58,111 bases of DNA from a candidate division KSB1 bacterium. GTDB lineage: Bacteria; Zhuqueibacterota; Zhuqueibacteria; Residuimicrobiales; Krinioviventaceae. Below the pieces are notes generated by a model that saw nothing but the letters and a program-made list of their open reading frames with translations, ran no database searches and had not been told where the DNA came from. The stretch spans positions 15,174 through 73,284 of the forward strand of contig JAPDQV010000015.1 of NCBI GenBank assembly GCA_034505495.1, written 5' to 3'. The position numbers were made by a program, and so were the translations under genes. Of this stretch, positions 34,957 through 44,146 are shown piece by piece (the first letter of the stretch is position 1; each line of letters opens with the position of its first letter).

Positions 34957-37955
34957 GGAGCTACCCGCTTTGGTTTGAGAATATATCCTCTGTTTTCACG
35001 GCCATTGATTTTTATCGTCAGAGGCGAGTCGAACCGCAGCAGCTTGACCGTATTCAGCTGCACTGCAGGCTGCTGGGCATTCAGCCACTCCCAATCGATC
35101 TTTCCTGAAGCGTCTCTGCCGTTAATGGAAAAGTAGCCGACGGAAAAAGAAGTCAGGTTGTGAAAGAAATGCGAGCCTTGTGAGGGCGAAACGGGCATGT
35201 CTTTGAAATCGGTTTCGACAATGGCGCGGGCGCCGCAGATTTGATCCCAGGTGACCGGAATGCCCAACCACGGATCGAGCGTGCCGAGTCGGCCCAGTGC
35301 GATGAGCAGGTAGGGGCGATGATCGGCAAGCAGCTCTGCATTGAGGCGGCTGATCTCCTGGGCCGTCTCGCGGCTTTTGCCGCGCTCGAACAGATCGCGA
35401 TCCACGACGACAATGTCATAAATATCGTTCATCACCCCATGCCCGAGCACACTGTTTGAGGAGATGAGGAGCTCATCCTCCGGCACTTCCTCGAGCGTCA
35501 GTTCTTCCAACTCGCGATTGAGCACAAAAGGACGCAGCTGCAGCAGGCCGAACTCGAACGGTTTGCGGCTCATGTCTGCTGCAAATTCGATTTCCACCGG
35601 CGTGCCCATGCCCCAGCTTCCCATATCGAGAAGGAGCTCAATGATCTGCGGCAGGGGAAAGATTTTGTCTTTGAGAATCGGCGCAAAAGTGACCAACCTT
35701 CTTCCCTCACGGGAGACGCCGTCATAGATGCAGTCGTTTTCCGGCGAATAAGTGGAAGCGAGAAAGCCGAGCACGCCGTCCTGCTCGGCAACGCGAATAT
35801 CGAAGCGCTTGATTTGCAGATCTTCAACACCGCTGTGGTACTGATCTTCGGCCAGCGACAACGCGTAAAAGTCGCGCTGCGAGTTGTTCAAAGTATCGGC
35901 AATCGTGGCAAACTGCGGCAGATGATCGGGATGAGCGGGAGAAAAGCGCACCGAAGTTCCGCCCTCGACGATCATTTTGCCTAAACCCAAAGCCACTGAA
36001 GCGACTCCTTCAGACGGCTTTTGCGGTCCAACCGGATAAAAGTTGTAGGAGCGTGCCACGCCGGAAAAGGCGGGATAGAAACGATCGCCGTGCTGTGAGC
36101 CGACCAGTTTTTGAATGACCACCGCCATCTTTTCTTCTTCCAGCCGATAAGACGTCGCCTTGATGTACTCCTTCGGCGCCTGAAAAAAGGTGGAGGCATA
36201 GACTCGTTTGACGGCGCGAAGCAGTTGACCAAGCCGAACGATGGGGTCGGGGTGATTGTTGGGAATCATGTAGGTGTGGTAAACGCCGGCAAAAGGATGG
36301 TACTGCGAATCTTCCAGGAGGCTGGAAGAACGCACGGCGAGCGGCGCATGCATCAAGTCGAGGAAGGCGGCCAAATCACCCAAAATTCGCTCGGGAAATC
36401 GCGACGCCAATAAAAAGCGTCGGCAAATCTCTTCATCACTTTCGCAGGAAAGGGCAAAGTTGCGCAGATTGTTTTCTTCTAAAAACTCGTCGAAAACGTC
36501 GGTGCCGATGGCCAATGCCGCCGGCACGTCGATGGTGACGTTGGGCCAAAAGTTTTGGACGTTATAGTTGTTGATGAGAATGTTGACAAAAGCCAAGCCG
36601 CGCGCCTTGCCGCCCAGCGAGCCGCCGCCGATGCGCGCAAAGCTCGTATTCGGATCAAAGGTGTCTTTATTAAAATCGGTGACGATGCCGCGCTGGCAGA
36701 GGCGGCGGTATTCCCGCAGCGAGCGAATGAGATCCTGGCGCAGCTCCTCCATCGACGCAAAATCGGAGACCTTGCGCGGACGCAGCTTATGCGCCAGCCA
36801 AAATTCGGTGCGCGCCCGCAGCCAATTGGAGAAATGATTGCGTTCTGCATGATAACGAAGGCTCTCTTCGGGCACCACTTTGATCTGTTCTTCGAGGCTG
36901 ATCAAGTCCTGGGCGCGCCCCACAATACGGCCGTCCGGCGTGCGAAAGATGAAATCGCCGAAACTAAAGCTCTCGGCCATAAAACTGCGCAGCTCCTCGG
37001 CCAGGTTCGGCGAGGTCTTGAGCAGAAAAGAGGCGCCCAAAGCCCTGGCGAGCGGCTCGTTTTCGGGAAGATTGGACTGCAGAAGAATCGGCACGTCCGA
37101 ACGCCGCGCAAGAACATTTTCGGCAAACATCAGCCCGGCCTGAGGATCATATTTGCCCTGCCGCGGAAAATCGACGTCCGAAATCACCCCCAGAATATGT
37201 TCCTGGTATTTTTTGAAATAGTCCCATGCCTCCTCATAGGTGGTCGCATGCAGAATCTTGGGTCGTGCACGCGTGCGGAGGTTTTTGTGCGACAGATTGA
37301 TGCCCTCGGAAATCAGCCGCTGCGCCTGGGTCAGCAGCTCCAAGTACATTATCGGCAGAAAAGTCGAGTAAAAGCGGACATTGTCTTCGATAAAAATGAT
37401 AGACTGGATACCCACGATGCGTGTGTCGTGATCGACGTTGAGCTGATCCTCGAGGGTCTTGATGATGGCGATCAGTAGGCGAAAGTCCCCCTGCCACATA
37501 AAGACGCGGTCGAACGCAGTCGCTTCCTGACGACGCAAAAGGTCGGCGAGCTCGCGGTTGTCGTAGGCAAGCAGAACGACCGGAATGTCCAATCCGCTCT
37601 CCCGAACCATCTTGGCGAAAGTAATGGCGTTCATGTCCTCGATGTGCAGGGAGATGAGGATAAGATCGAAACGCTTTTCCTCTTTGATGAGGCTGAGGGC
37701 TTCACGGCCGCTGGAAACGCGGGTAAACTCGGGCGCGTGCGAAAGCATCAGCTTCTGGTACTCTTCGCGCAGCAGCTCGTAAAGCCGACCGTCCTCCTCA
37801 AAGACATACAAATCATAAAGGCTGGAGACCAGAAGGATATCCCTGATGCGTTGTCGCATCAGGTTTTGGAAGCCCTGAAAGCGTGTTCCGTAGCCGTGTT
37901 CGATCCAGCTGGGATCGAAATGCGTCAGAACGTCTTTAAAGGGCTTCCGAACCAT
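34953..37955 (-). CDS. Dual receiver domain protein with PEP-synthase-type ATP-binding domain
   Basis: The protein has 1000 residues. Receiver-like domain 1 (about 37-168) has lost its phosphorylation site: Ser102 stands where Asp is expected (DLILISLHIEDM). Receiver 2 (about 183-330) keeps Glu190/Asp191, Asp260 (VISDVDFP) and Lys313 (LLKTSP). A helical linker follows, then the PPDK/PEP-synthase N-terminal ATP-grasp region (about 435-830) with GGGSLGGKARGL (Lys450) and PLAVRSSSLLEDS (Arg542). The phosphohistidine motif (TGGxxSHAAI) and PEP-binding barrel of real PEP synthases are not seen. The ATG is five bases after the gdhA stop and lacks a ribosome site. The role is probably a phospho-regulated dikinase or signalling protein. 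Confidence 0.88.
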   Translation of the reverse strand: MVRKPFKDVLTHFDPSWIEHGYGTRFQGFQNLMRQRIRDILLVSSLYDLYVFEEDGRLYELLREEYQKLMLSHAPEFTRVSSGREALSLIKEEKRFDLILISLHIEDMNAITFAKMVRESGLDIPVVLLAYDNRELADLLRRQEATAFDRVFMWQGDFRLLIAIIKTLEDQLNVDHDTRIVGIQSIIFIEDNVRFYSTFLPIMYLELLTQAQRLISEGINLSHKNLRTRARPKILHATTYEEAWDYFKKYQEHILGVISDVDFPRQGKYDPQAGLMFAENVLARRSDVPILLQSNLPENEPLARALGASFLLKTSPNLAEELRSFMAESFSFGDFIFRTPDGRIVGRAQDLISLEEQIKVVPEESLRYHAERNHFSNWLRARTEFWLAHKLRPRKVSDFASMEELRQDLIRSLREYRRLCQRGIVTDFNKDTFDPNTSFARIGGGSLGGKARGLAFVNILINNYNVQNFWPNVTIDVPAALAIGTDVFDEFLEENNLRNFALSCESDEEICRRFLLASRFPERILGDLAAFLDLMHAPLAVRSSSLLEDSQYHPFAGVYHTYMIPNNHPDPIVRLGQLLRAVKRVYASTFFQAPKEYIKATSYRLEEEKMAVVIQKLVGSQHGDRFYPAFSGVARSYNFYPVGPQKPSEGVASVALGLGKMIVEGGTSVRFSPAHPDHLPQFATIADTLNNSQRDFYALSLAEDQYHSGVEDLQIKRFDIRVAEQDGVLGFLASTYSPENDCIYDGVSREGRRLVTFAPILKDKIFPLPQIIELLLDMGSWGMGTPVEIEFAADMSRKPFEFGLLQLRPFVLNRELEELTLEEVPEDELLISSNSVLGHGVMNDIYDIVVVDRDLFERGKSRETAQEISRLNAELLADHRPYLLIALGRLGTLDPWLGIPVTWDQICGARAIVETDFKDMPVSPSQGSHFFHNLTSFSVGYFSINGRDASGKIDWEWLNAQQPAVQLNTVKLLRFDSPLTIKINGRENRGYILKPKRVAP

Positions 37956-37960
37956 AACGG

Positions 37961-39322
37961 TTATACGATGCCTTGATCCATCATGGCGTCGGCGACCTTG
38001 AGGAACCCGCCGATGTTGGCACCGACGACGTAATTTCCGGGCGCATTGTAGCGCTCGGCAGTCACCTTGCAGGTTTTGTGGATATTCTTCATAATGATCT
38101 GCAGCCGAGCATCAACCTCTTCGCGCTGCCACGGCATGCGCATGCTGTTCTGCGCCATCTCCAGACCGGAAACCGCTACGCCGCCGGCGTTCGCCGCTTT
38201 TCCCGGACCATACAATATGCCCGCATCGAGGAAAATGCGGACGCCGTCGATATGCGTCGGCATGTTGGCGCCTTCGGCAACACAATAAACGCCGTTGCGC
38301 ACCAGGTTTTGGGCATCGATCGCATTGATCTCGTTCTGTGTCGCACTGGGAAACGCGCAGTCTGCTTTATGGTTCCACAGCGGATTGTAGGGCAGGTTCG
38401 GATCCACAGGCGTGTACACAACGCCCGGATATTTTTCCGCATACTCTTTAATACGGCCGCGGCGGATGTTTTTCAGCTCTTTGACGAACTCTAACTTTTC
38501 GCGGTCGATGCCGGCTTCATCATAAATGTAACCGTCCGAATCCGAAAGTGTCACGGCCTTTCCGCCCATATCGAGAATCTTTTCCACCGTATATTGCGCG
38601 ACGTTGCCGCTGCCGGAAACGAGGCACACCTTGCCTTCCAGCGTCTGACCGCGGGTGGCAAGCATTTCGGCGGCAAAATACACAGCACCGTAGCCTGTGG
38701 CTTCGGGACGAATCAGCGAACCGCCCCAGTTGATACCTTTTCCAGTGAGCACACCGGTGAAACAGTTCATCAGTTTCTTATACTGACCGAAAAGAAACCC
38801 GATTTCCCGCCCGCCGACGCCGATGTCGCCCGCCGGCACATCCGTATCTGCGCCGATGTGACGAAACAGCTCGTTCATGAAGGCTTGGCAAAAACGCATC
38901 ACCTCTCCGTCGCTCTTGCCCTTGGGGTCGAAATCCGAACCTCCCTTGGCTCCGCCCATCGGCAGAGAGGTGAGGCTGTTCTTAAAGACCTGCTCAAAGG
39001 CGAGAAACTTGAGGATGCCGAGATTGACGGAAGGATGAAAACGTAGACCGCCTTTATAGGGACCGATCGCACTGTTCATTTGAACCCGATAACCGCGATT
39101 AATACGGATCTCGCCGCGGTCGTCGGTCCAGGGCACGCGGAACATAATGACGCGCTCCGGCTCGACAATGCGCTCCAGGATCTTTGCACGCCGATACTCC
39201 GGATGGCGCTCGTAAACCAGCACTACCGATTCCGCAACTTCCTGCACGGCCTGATGGAACTCGGGCTCGTTGGGGTTCTTAGCCTTGACTTCCGCCATAA
39301 AATCTTGGACGAATTGGCTCAT
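37961..39322 (-). CDS. gdhA: NADP-type glutamate dehydrogenase
   Basis: The protein has 453 residues, the usual length of hexameric bacterial GdhA. AAGGAGAGAG lies upstream of the ATG. The substrate site shows GPYKGGLRFHPSVN and the catalytic region LPMGGAKGGSDFDPKG; VPAGDIGVGGREIG and the Rossmann segment LVSGSGNVAQYTVEKI follow, with CVAEGANMPT near the end. It interconverts 2-oxoglutarate plus ammonium and glutamate in the cytoplasm. Cofactor preference is judged from overall similarity to the NADP group and is not certain. It is the first gene of a three-gene minus-strand unit with the receiver/ATP-grasp and zinc-ribbon genes. Confidence 0.96.
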   Translation of the reverse strand: MSQFVQDFMAEVKAKNPNEPEFHQAVQEVAESVVLVYERHPEYRRAKILERIVEPERVIMFRVPWTDDRGEIRINRGYRVQMNSAIGPYKGGLRFHPSVNLGILKFLAFEQVFKNSLTSLPMGGAKGGSDFDPKGKSDGEVMRFCQAFMNELFRHIGADTDVPAGDIGVGGREIGFLFGQYKKLMNCFTGVLTGKGINWGGSLIRPEATGYGAVYFAAEMLATRGQTLEGKVCLVSGSGNVAQYTVEKILDMGGKAVTLSDSDGYIYDEAGIDREKLEFVKELKNIRRGRIKEYAEKYPGVVYTPVDPNLPYNPLWNHKADCAFPSATQNEINAIDAQNLVRNGVYCVAEGANMPTHIDGVRIFLDAGILYGPGKAANAGGVAVSGLEMAQNSMRMPWQREEVDARLQIIMKNIHKTCKVTAERYNAPGNYVVGANIGGFLKVADAMMDQGIV

Positions 39323-39952
39323 CTTTTGACTCTCTCCTTATGATTGATTCTATTTTTCAGCCGTTTTTATCACTAGAAAAGCGATCTCTGCTCGTAAATG
39401 CGTAAAAAGAACACTAAAAGATCGCGCGATTTATCTTGGGATGCTTCGAAAAACCCTTGAATAAACAACGCGGTGAGACGCTTATATGATTAAAGGAAAC
39501 TATCGGCAGGAAGTCAAAAAATCAATTCATCCTAATTATAGGTCATCTTGATATAAAAATCAATAACAATCTAGGGAAGAAATGCACTCTTGTCGAAACT
39601 TATTAAGGTTCGGAAACCCGTCTTGCAAAATAAAAATGACAAAATGATATTGAACAATATAGCTGATTTTCTACCGACATGCTTGTTAGGATCCGGAAGG
39701 AATTTGAAGCCGAATGCGCACAGCTGCCGGAAATATGTTCGGAAAAGGCTGATTCGGCCTCCGTAGCGGCCTTAGAGCAGTAAAAAAACAGATAGTTATC
39801 CCTGATAAATGTTTTTGTATTTCATTTTTTGGTAAAAAGCATACAATATTAGGCTTGCTGCTTGTATTTTACTAGTTGTCTCGTTTCGAGTTTTATCGTA
39901 AAACTTTATAAATATTGCTACGTTAAGTAAGGTGTATAAAGGAGGCAGGAGC
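39323..39952. other. Intergenic gap of 630 bases between divergent genes
   Basis: It is AT-rich at both ends and should contain the promoters for gdhA (minus) and the GH43 gene (plus). AAAGGAGG at 39938-39945 is the ribosome site of the latter. A 34-codon open frame at 39678-39782 has no ribosome site or recognisable family. No RNA gene or long repeat is seen. Confidence 0.5.
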
Positions 39953-42900
39953 ATGAAAAAAGGCCACCGATCCAATTTTTTCCTTGCCGCATTGACGGCG
40001 TTGTTTTGGATTTCCGTACGGTCCGAAGCGACTCCAAAAACCTTCTGTAATCCGCTCAACTTGAACTACAGCTTTATGGTGGACGCAGTTGACGCCCGTG
40101 AGGCGGCCGATCCGGTGATGGTGTTATTCAAGGGCGACTATTATCTGTTCGCCTCGCGCTCCGGCGGTTATTGGACTTCGCCGGATCTGCATACCTGGCG
40201 GCTGATCGTGCCCAGCGGTCTCGATGTAGAATCCTACGCTCCGGCCGTTATTGCCATGCGGGACACGCTCTTTTATCTCCCCGGCGGCAGCGGTCAAATT
40301 TATAAGTCTGCCGATCCTAAATCCGGCCTTTGGCAGAAAGGACCGCTCATTAAGGGCTATGGTGACCCAGCCTTCTTTCTCGATGACGACGGCAGGCTCT
40401 ATTTGAGCTACGGCGTTTCCAATGCTGCACCGATCAGCATCGTCGAGTTGGACCCCTTTACTTTTCGTGAAAAAGGCACTCCGGTCAACGTGGTCTATGC
40501 CGATGCCAAGCGGCGCGGCTGGGAAAGGCGCGGCGACGACAACCTCCTCGATGAGCAGCCCTGGATTGAAGGCTCGCAACTGATCAAGCACAACGGCAAG
40601 TATTATCTGCTTTATTCGGCTCCCGGCACCGAGTTCAAAACCTATGCGGACGGCATTTATACGGCTTCTTCGCCTTTAGGCCCATATCAGTACGCACCCT
40701 ACAGCCCGTTTTCCTTCAAACCGACCGGCTTCATCACCGGCGCCGGTCACGGCTGGACGTTTCAAGACAAAAGCGGCCGATGGTGGCGCGTCGTGACCAT
40801 GACTATCTCCGTCAAGCACATGTTCGAACGACGACTGGGGCTCTTTCCGGTCGATTTTGATGCGGACGGATTTATCCGCTGCAACACCGCCTTGGGCGAC
40901 TATCCCCAATTTCTCCCTGGTCTCGAGAACCGACCGATCGACGACAATTGGAGCGGAATGCTGCTCCTTTCGCACAAGAAAAAAGTCCTGGCCTCCTCGT
41001 CGATCGAAGGTCATGGTCCCGAACTCGCCGTTGACGAAGAGGTGCGCACCTATTGGAGCGCCGCAACCGGCAACGCGGACGAATGGCTGCTGATCGACCT
41101 GGGCAAGATCTGCAGCATTGAAGCCGTTCAGGTCAATTTTGCCGAACATAATACTGTTCCCGAGCAGGTGCGCGGTCGCGACGTCTCTTTGTATCAACAG
41201 TATTTACTCGAATGGTCGGCGGACGGCGTGAATTGGGAGACCCTTGTCGACAAAAGCCGAAACACGGAAGATGTGCCCCACGACTATATCGAACTGCCGC
41301 AGCCGGTGCCGAGCCGATACGTCAGGCTAAAGAACGTCTTTGTCCCAGGCCGCGGCACCTTTGCGGTTCGCGATTTGCGCATTTTCGGCAACTCCCGACA
41401 GGCGGTCTTTACGCCCGTTGCCGAAGTCAAAGTTGAGCGCAACCCTGCCGACGGACGCGACGCGGTCATTCGCTGGTCGCCGGTTCCGGATGCGGACGGC
41501 TACCTCATCCGCTACGGCATTGCGCCAAATAAGCTGTACAACTCGTTCATTGTCTACGATGCAGACACCCTGGTCGTCCATTGCCTCAACCACGGAACAG
41601 AGTACTATTTTTCGGTTGAAGCTTTCGACGCCGGTGTCGATTATTACAAACCGGTCGGCGAGTTCCGCTCGCGGAAATCCGGCCGATGGAGTGACCCCGC
41701 TTCCTGGGCGCAATTCGACGGCGCCGCGTGGATATATCCCGCACCCAAGACTCCCGACCATACCGACGGCCCCGTAACGATCTCAAGAGGCGATACCCTG
41801 CTCGTTGATCAGAACGTGCGAATCGATGAACTGAGGGTGGAATCGGGCGGCATGCTGAGCATTGCCGATGGGGAAGAGCTAACCGTGGTAGACGATTTGG
41901 GGATTGATCTGGCTGTTGAAGGAACGGTGGTCAACCGCGGCGTGATCGTTGCCGAGCCGGCGGCGACGATCAGCTTTTACAACACCGGCCGCTATGAGCA
42001 CATGCAGGGCGGCGGCGCCGTTCCTATAGCCGTCTGGCGGCCGAATTCGATTTGCCGCATCTCTGAGGTCGTGAATTCCGCGCCCGAAAATCTCCTGCAA
42101 AATTTTTTTCATTTTGTCTGGGACTGCCCCAATCAAACCGCCTCGGTTGAACTGGGATGGAACGGCAACACAGTCGGCGGCAATGTGATCATCAACCGTA
42201 CCGGTATCGGAACTTTGCTGCTTTGTTCTCCTCGTGACGGGGGCAAAGCCGAGGTGACAATCGTCGGCGATTTGATCCAAACAGGAGGACAATTGGCAGC
42301 CTGCGAAAATAAGGACGGCGAGGTCCTGATTCACCACAAAGGAAACCTGCAGGTGACCGGCGGCATCTTTGCCGTCCAATGCGGCACCCCAGGCAGTGTC
42401 TCCGCGATCTGGAATCTCTACGGCAATGCCGAATTTCGTAATGCAACGGTGCAGAATTCCCAATCCCCGAAAGCGGCGCTGGTGTTTGTCAATCGCAGCG
42501 TCCCCCAAAGGTTGACGCACTCACAAGTGACCTTTAGCGACGGCGGTTTGCCGATCATCGTTGCCGAAGGAGCGGTTTTGGACTTGGGCGAAAGTGTCCT
42601 GCAGGGAAAAGGGTCCTTTCATCTTTGCGCCGGGGCGCTGCTGTTTACCGGCCATCCGCAGGGTGTGGACGGCTCGCTGGCCTGTACAGGCGAGATTCTC
42701 CTGGAGGAAGGCGCCGGTTACGGCTTTAACGGCGCCGTTGCGCAAGCCACCGGAGCACGAATGCCGGCGGTCGTTAAAGATCTCATCATTCGCAACGGCA
42801 AAGGTGTGACGCTTTCCCGATCGGTTCAGGTAAATGGGACTTTAGAGCTGGCGGCGGGGGCACTGCAGTTGGGTTCGAACCGCTTGGTTTACGGCGCCGA

Positions 42901-43840
42901 GGCTTCGTTGAAATACTCGGGAGAGTCGGCGCAGTTGACCAAAGACGCCGAGTTTCCGGAAACGAACGGACCCAAGCGGCTGATCATCGCCAACGCCAAA
43001 AAAGTGACGTTGCACGCGCCGAGAACCGTGGCACACCTTGAACTGCAAGGAAAATTAGAATTGGGACCGCATACGCTTACCGTCGGCTCGGCTGCCTCGG
43101 CAGACATCCGCTTTTATGCGGTAACATCTGAAGGCGGCATGCTCAAAGTGCAGGCGGTAGGATCCGAACCGGTTCTTTTCCCGATCGGTACAATCAGCTA
43201 TGCGCCGGTCTGGATCAAGAACGATGGGAAAGTCGATGCAATCGCTGTCGGCGCTCTGCCGGACAATGATCCGGCGCCTTTTGGGGGACGCGTGCGGGTC
43301 AAATGGAACATCCTCGAGGAGGTTCCGGGCGGAGGCCATTATACTTTGCAGTTCGGCTGGACTTCACAGGAGAGCAACGAGTTTCGCAATGATCGCGCTC
43401 GATTCGCCCGAATCTTTTGCCTTACCGACACCACCGAAACGGGAAGCGGCGACTACATCATGCAGTTCGATACGCAGCCGTATTGGGTTGCCCGCGGCGG
43501 TATCACCCGACTCGGGCCCTTTGCCGTCGGCATGTTCCGTAAACCTGCCGAAGTAGAAATACCCGAATCCGGATTCCCGATGCATTTTATGCTCAGATGT
43601 CAACCCAATCCTTTCAACCCGGCGACGACCTTTCGTTATATGCTGCCTAAATCGGGTCAGGTCCAAATTGCCGTATACGATCTGTTGGGCAGGAAAACAG
43701 AAGTCTTGTTCGAAGGTCGACAGAATGCAGGAGAACATGCCCTCAAGTGGCAACCGGATCACCTGCCCTCGGGCGTCTATTTTTGCCGTTTGACCACAGA
43801 TGAGCAGTCCATTATTCAAAAAGTTACGTTATTGCGCTGA
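39953..43840 (+). CDS. Secreted multidomain GH43-family protein with discoidin, Fn3-like, beta-rich and sorting domains
   Basis: The protein has 1295 residues. AAAGGAGG lies seven bases before the ATG at 39953, so the upstream GTG at 39932 is not used. A signal segment ends near residue 26. The GH43 five-bladed propeller (about 33-345) has the three acidic residues: Asp53 (EAADPVM), Asp138 (GDPAFF) and Glu206 (WIEGSQLIK). An F5/8 type C (discoidin) domain (about 350-480), a fibronectin-III-like domain (about 485-570) and a stretch starting RSGRWSDPASW, like G8-type domains, follow. A long beta-repeat region runs to about 1200, before QPNPFNPATT and the Ig tag. GH43 enzymes cut arabinan, xylan or galactan side chains; the exact specificity is not readable. 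Confidence 0.87.
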   Translation: MKKGHRSNFFLAALTALFWISVRSEATPKTFCNPLNLNYSFMVDAVDAREAADPVMVLFKGDYYLFASRSGGYWTSPDLHTWRLIVPSGLDVESYAPAVIAMRDTLFYLPGGSGQIYKSADPKSGLWQKGPLIKGYGDPAFFLDDDGRLYLSYGVSNAAPISIVELDPFTFREKGTPVNVVYADAKRRGWERRGDDNLLDEQPWIEGSQLIKHNGKYYLLYSAPGTEFKTYADGIYTASSPLGPYQYAPYSPFSFKPTGFITGAGHGWTFQDKSGRWWRVVTMTISVKHMFERRLGLFPVDFDADGFIRCNTALGDYPQFLPGLENRPIDDNWSGMLLLSHKKKVLASSSIEGHGPELAVDEEVRTYWSAATGNADEWLLIDLGKICSIEAVQVNFAEHNTVPEQVRGRDVSLYQQYLLEWSADGVNWETLVDKSRNTEDVPHDYIELPQPVPSRYVRLKNVFVPGRGTFAVRDLRIFGNSRQAVFTPVAEVKVERNPADGRDAVIRWSPVPDADGYLIRYGIAPNKLYNSFIVYDADTLVVHCLNHGTEYYFSVEAFDAGVDYYKPVGEFRSRKSGRWSDPASWAQFDGAAWIYPAPKTPDHTDGPVTISRGDTLLVDQNVRIDELRVESGGMLSIADGEELTVVDDLGIDLAVEGTVVNRGVIVAEPAATISFYNTGRYEHMQGGGAVPIAVWRPNSICRISEVVNSAPENLLQNFFHFVWDCPNQTASVELGWNGNTVGGNVIINRTGIGTLLLCSPRDGGKAEVTIVGDLIQTGGQLAACENKDGEVLIHHKGNLQVTGGIFAVQCGTPGSVSAIWNLYGNAEFRNATVQNSQSPKAALVFVNRSVPQRLTHSQVTFSDGGLPIIVAEGAVLDLGESVLQGKGSFHLCAGALLFTGHPQGVDGSLACTGEILLEEGAGYGFNGAVAQATGARMPAVVKDLIIRNGKGVTLSRSVQVNGTLELAAGALQLGSNRLVYGAEASLKYSGESAQLTKDAEFPETNGPKRLIIANAKKVTLHAPRTVAHLELQGKLELGPHTLTVGSAASADIRFYAVTSEGGMLKVQAVGSEPVLFPIGTISYAPVWIKNDGKVDAIAVGALPDNDPAPFGGRVRVKWNILEEVPGGGHYTLQFGWTSQESNEFRNDRARFARIFCLTDTTETGSGDYIMQFDTQPYWVARGGITRLGPFAVGMFRKPAEVEIPESGFPMHFMLRCQPNPFNPATTFRYMLPKSGQVQIAVYDLLGRKTEVLFEGRQNAGEHALKWQPDHLPSGVYFCRLTTDEQSIIQKVTLLR

Positions 43841-44146
43841 ACGAATAGGATATACCAAGCGATTTATTAGCGCGGTCAATAAAACCGTCCGAAGATCCTG
43901 TGCCAAACGCTTTGATAATTCCCAGAGGGAAAAGATGATAACCTTCTAAAGCTATTCATTGGAAAAGATGCAAACGTCGAGTTCCTTTTGAGTGTGGATA
44001 AAATTTGAGAGGAGGTGATCGAGGTAAAGCGGTCGAACAAAGTTAGCATCATTTAAATGGGTGAGGCGGTCGAGCGGGTGAGTTCGAAAAGCGTGAAAAC
44101 GAGAGGAGTCGAAAAGAGGATTGAGTCATTCAACCAGGGAGGTTTC
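43841..44146. other. Intergenic gap of 306 bases
   Basis: It holds a purine-rich run (about 44010-44125, many GAGG/GTCGA words) before the ribosome site GGGAGG of the next gene. An in-frame ATG at 44057 would add 30 charged residues before the signal peptide of that gene and is judged not to be its start. No terminator or RNA gene is recognised. Confidence 0.5.

Noticed and set aside
36555..37478. 307-codon plus-strand open frame
   Set aside because: Antisense to the receiver/ATP-grasp gene; no start signal or family features.
39678..39782. 34-codon open frame (MLVRIRKEFEAECAQLP...)
   Set aside because: Too short to judge, with no ribosome site and no recognisable family; possibly a gene remnant.
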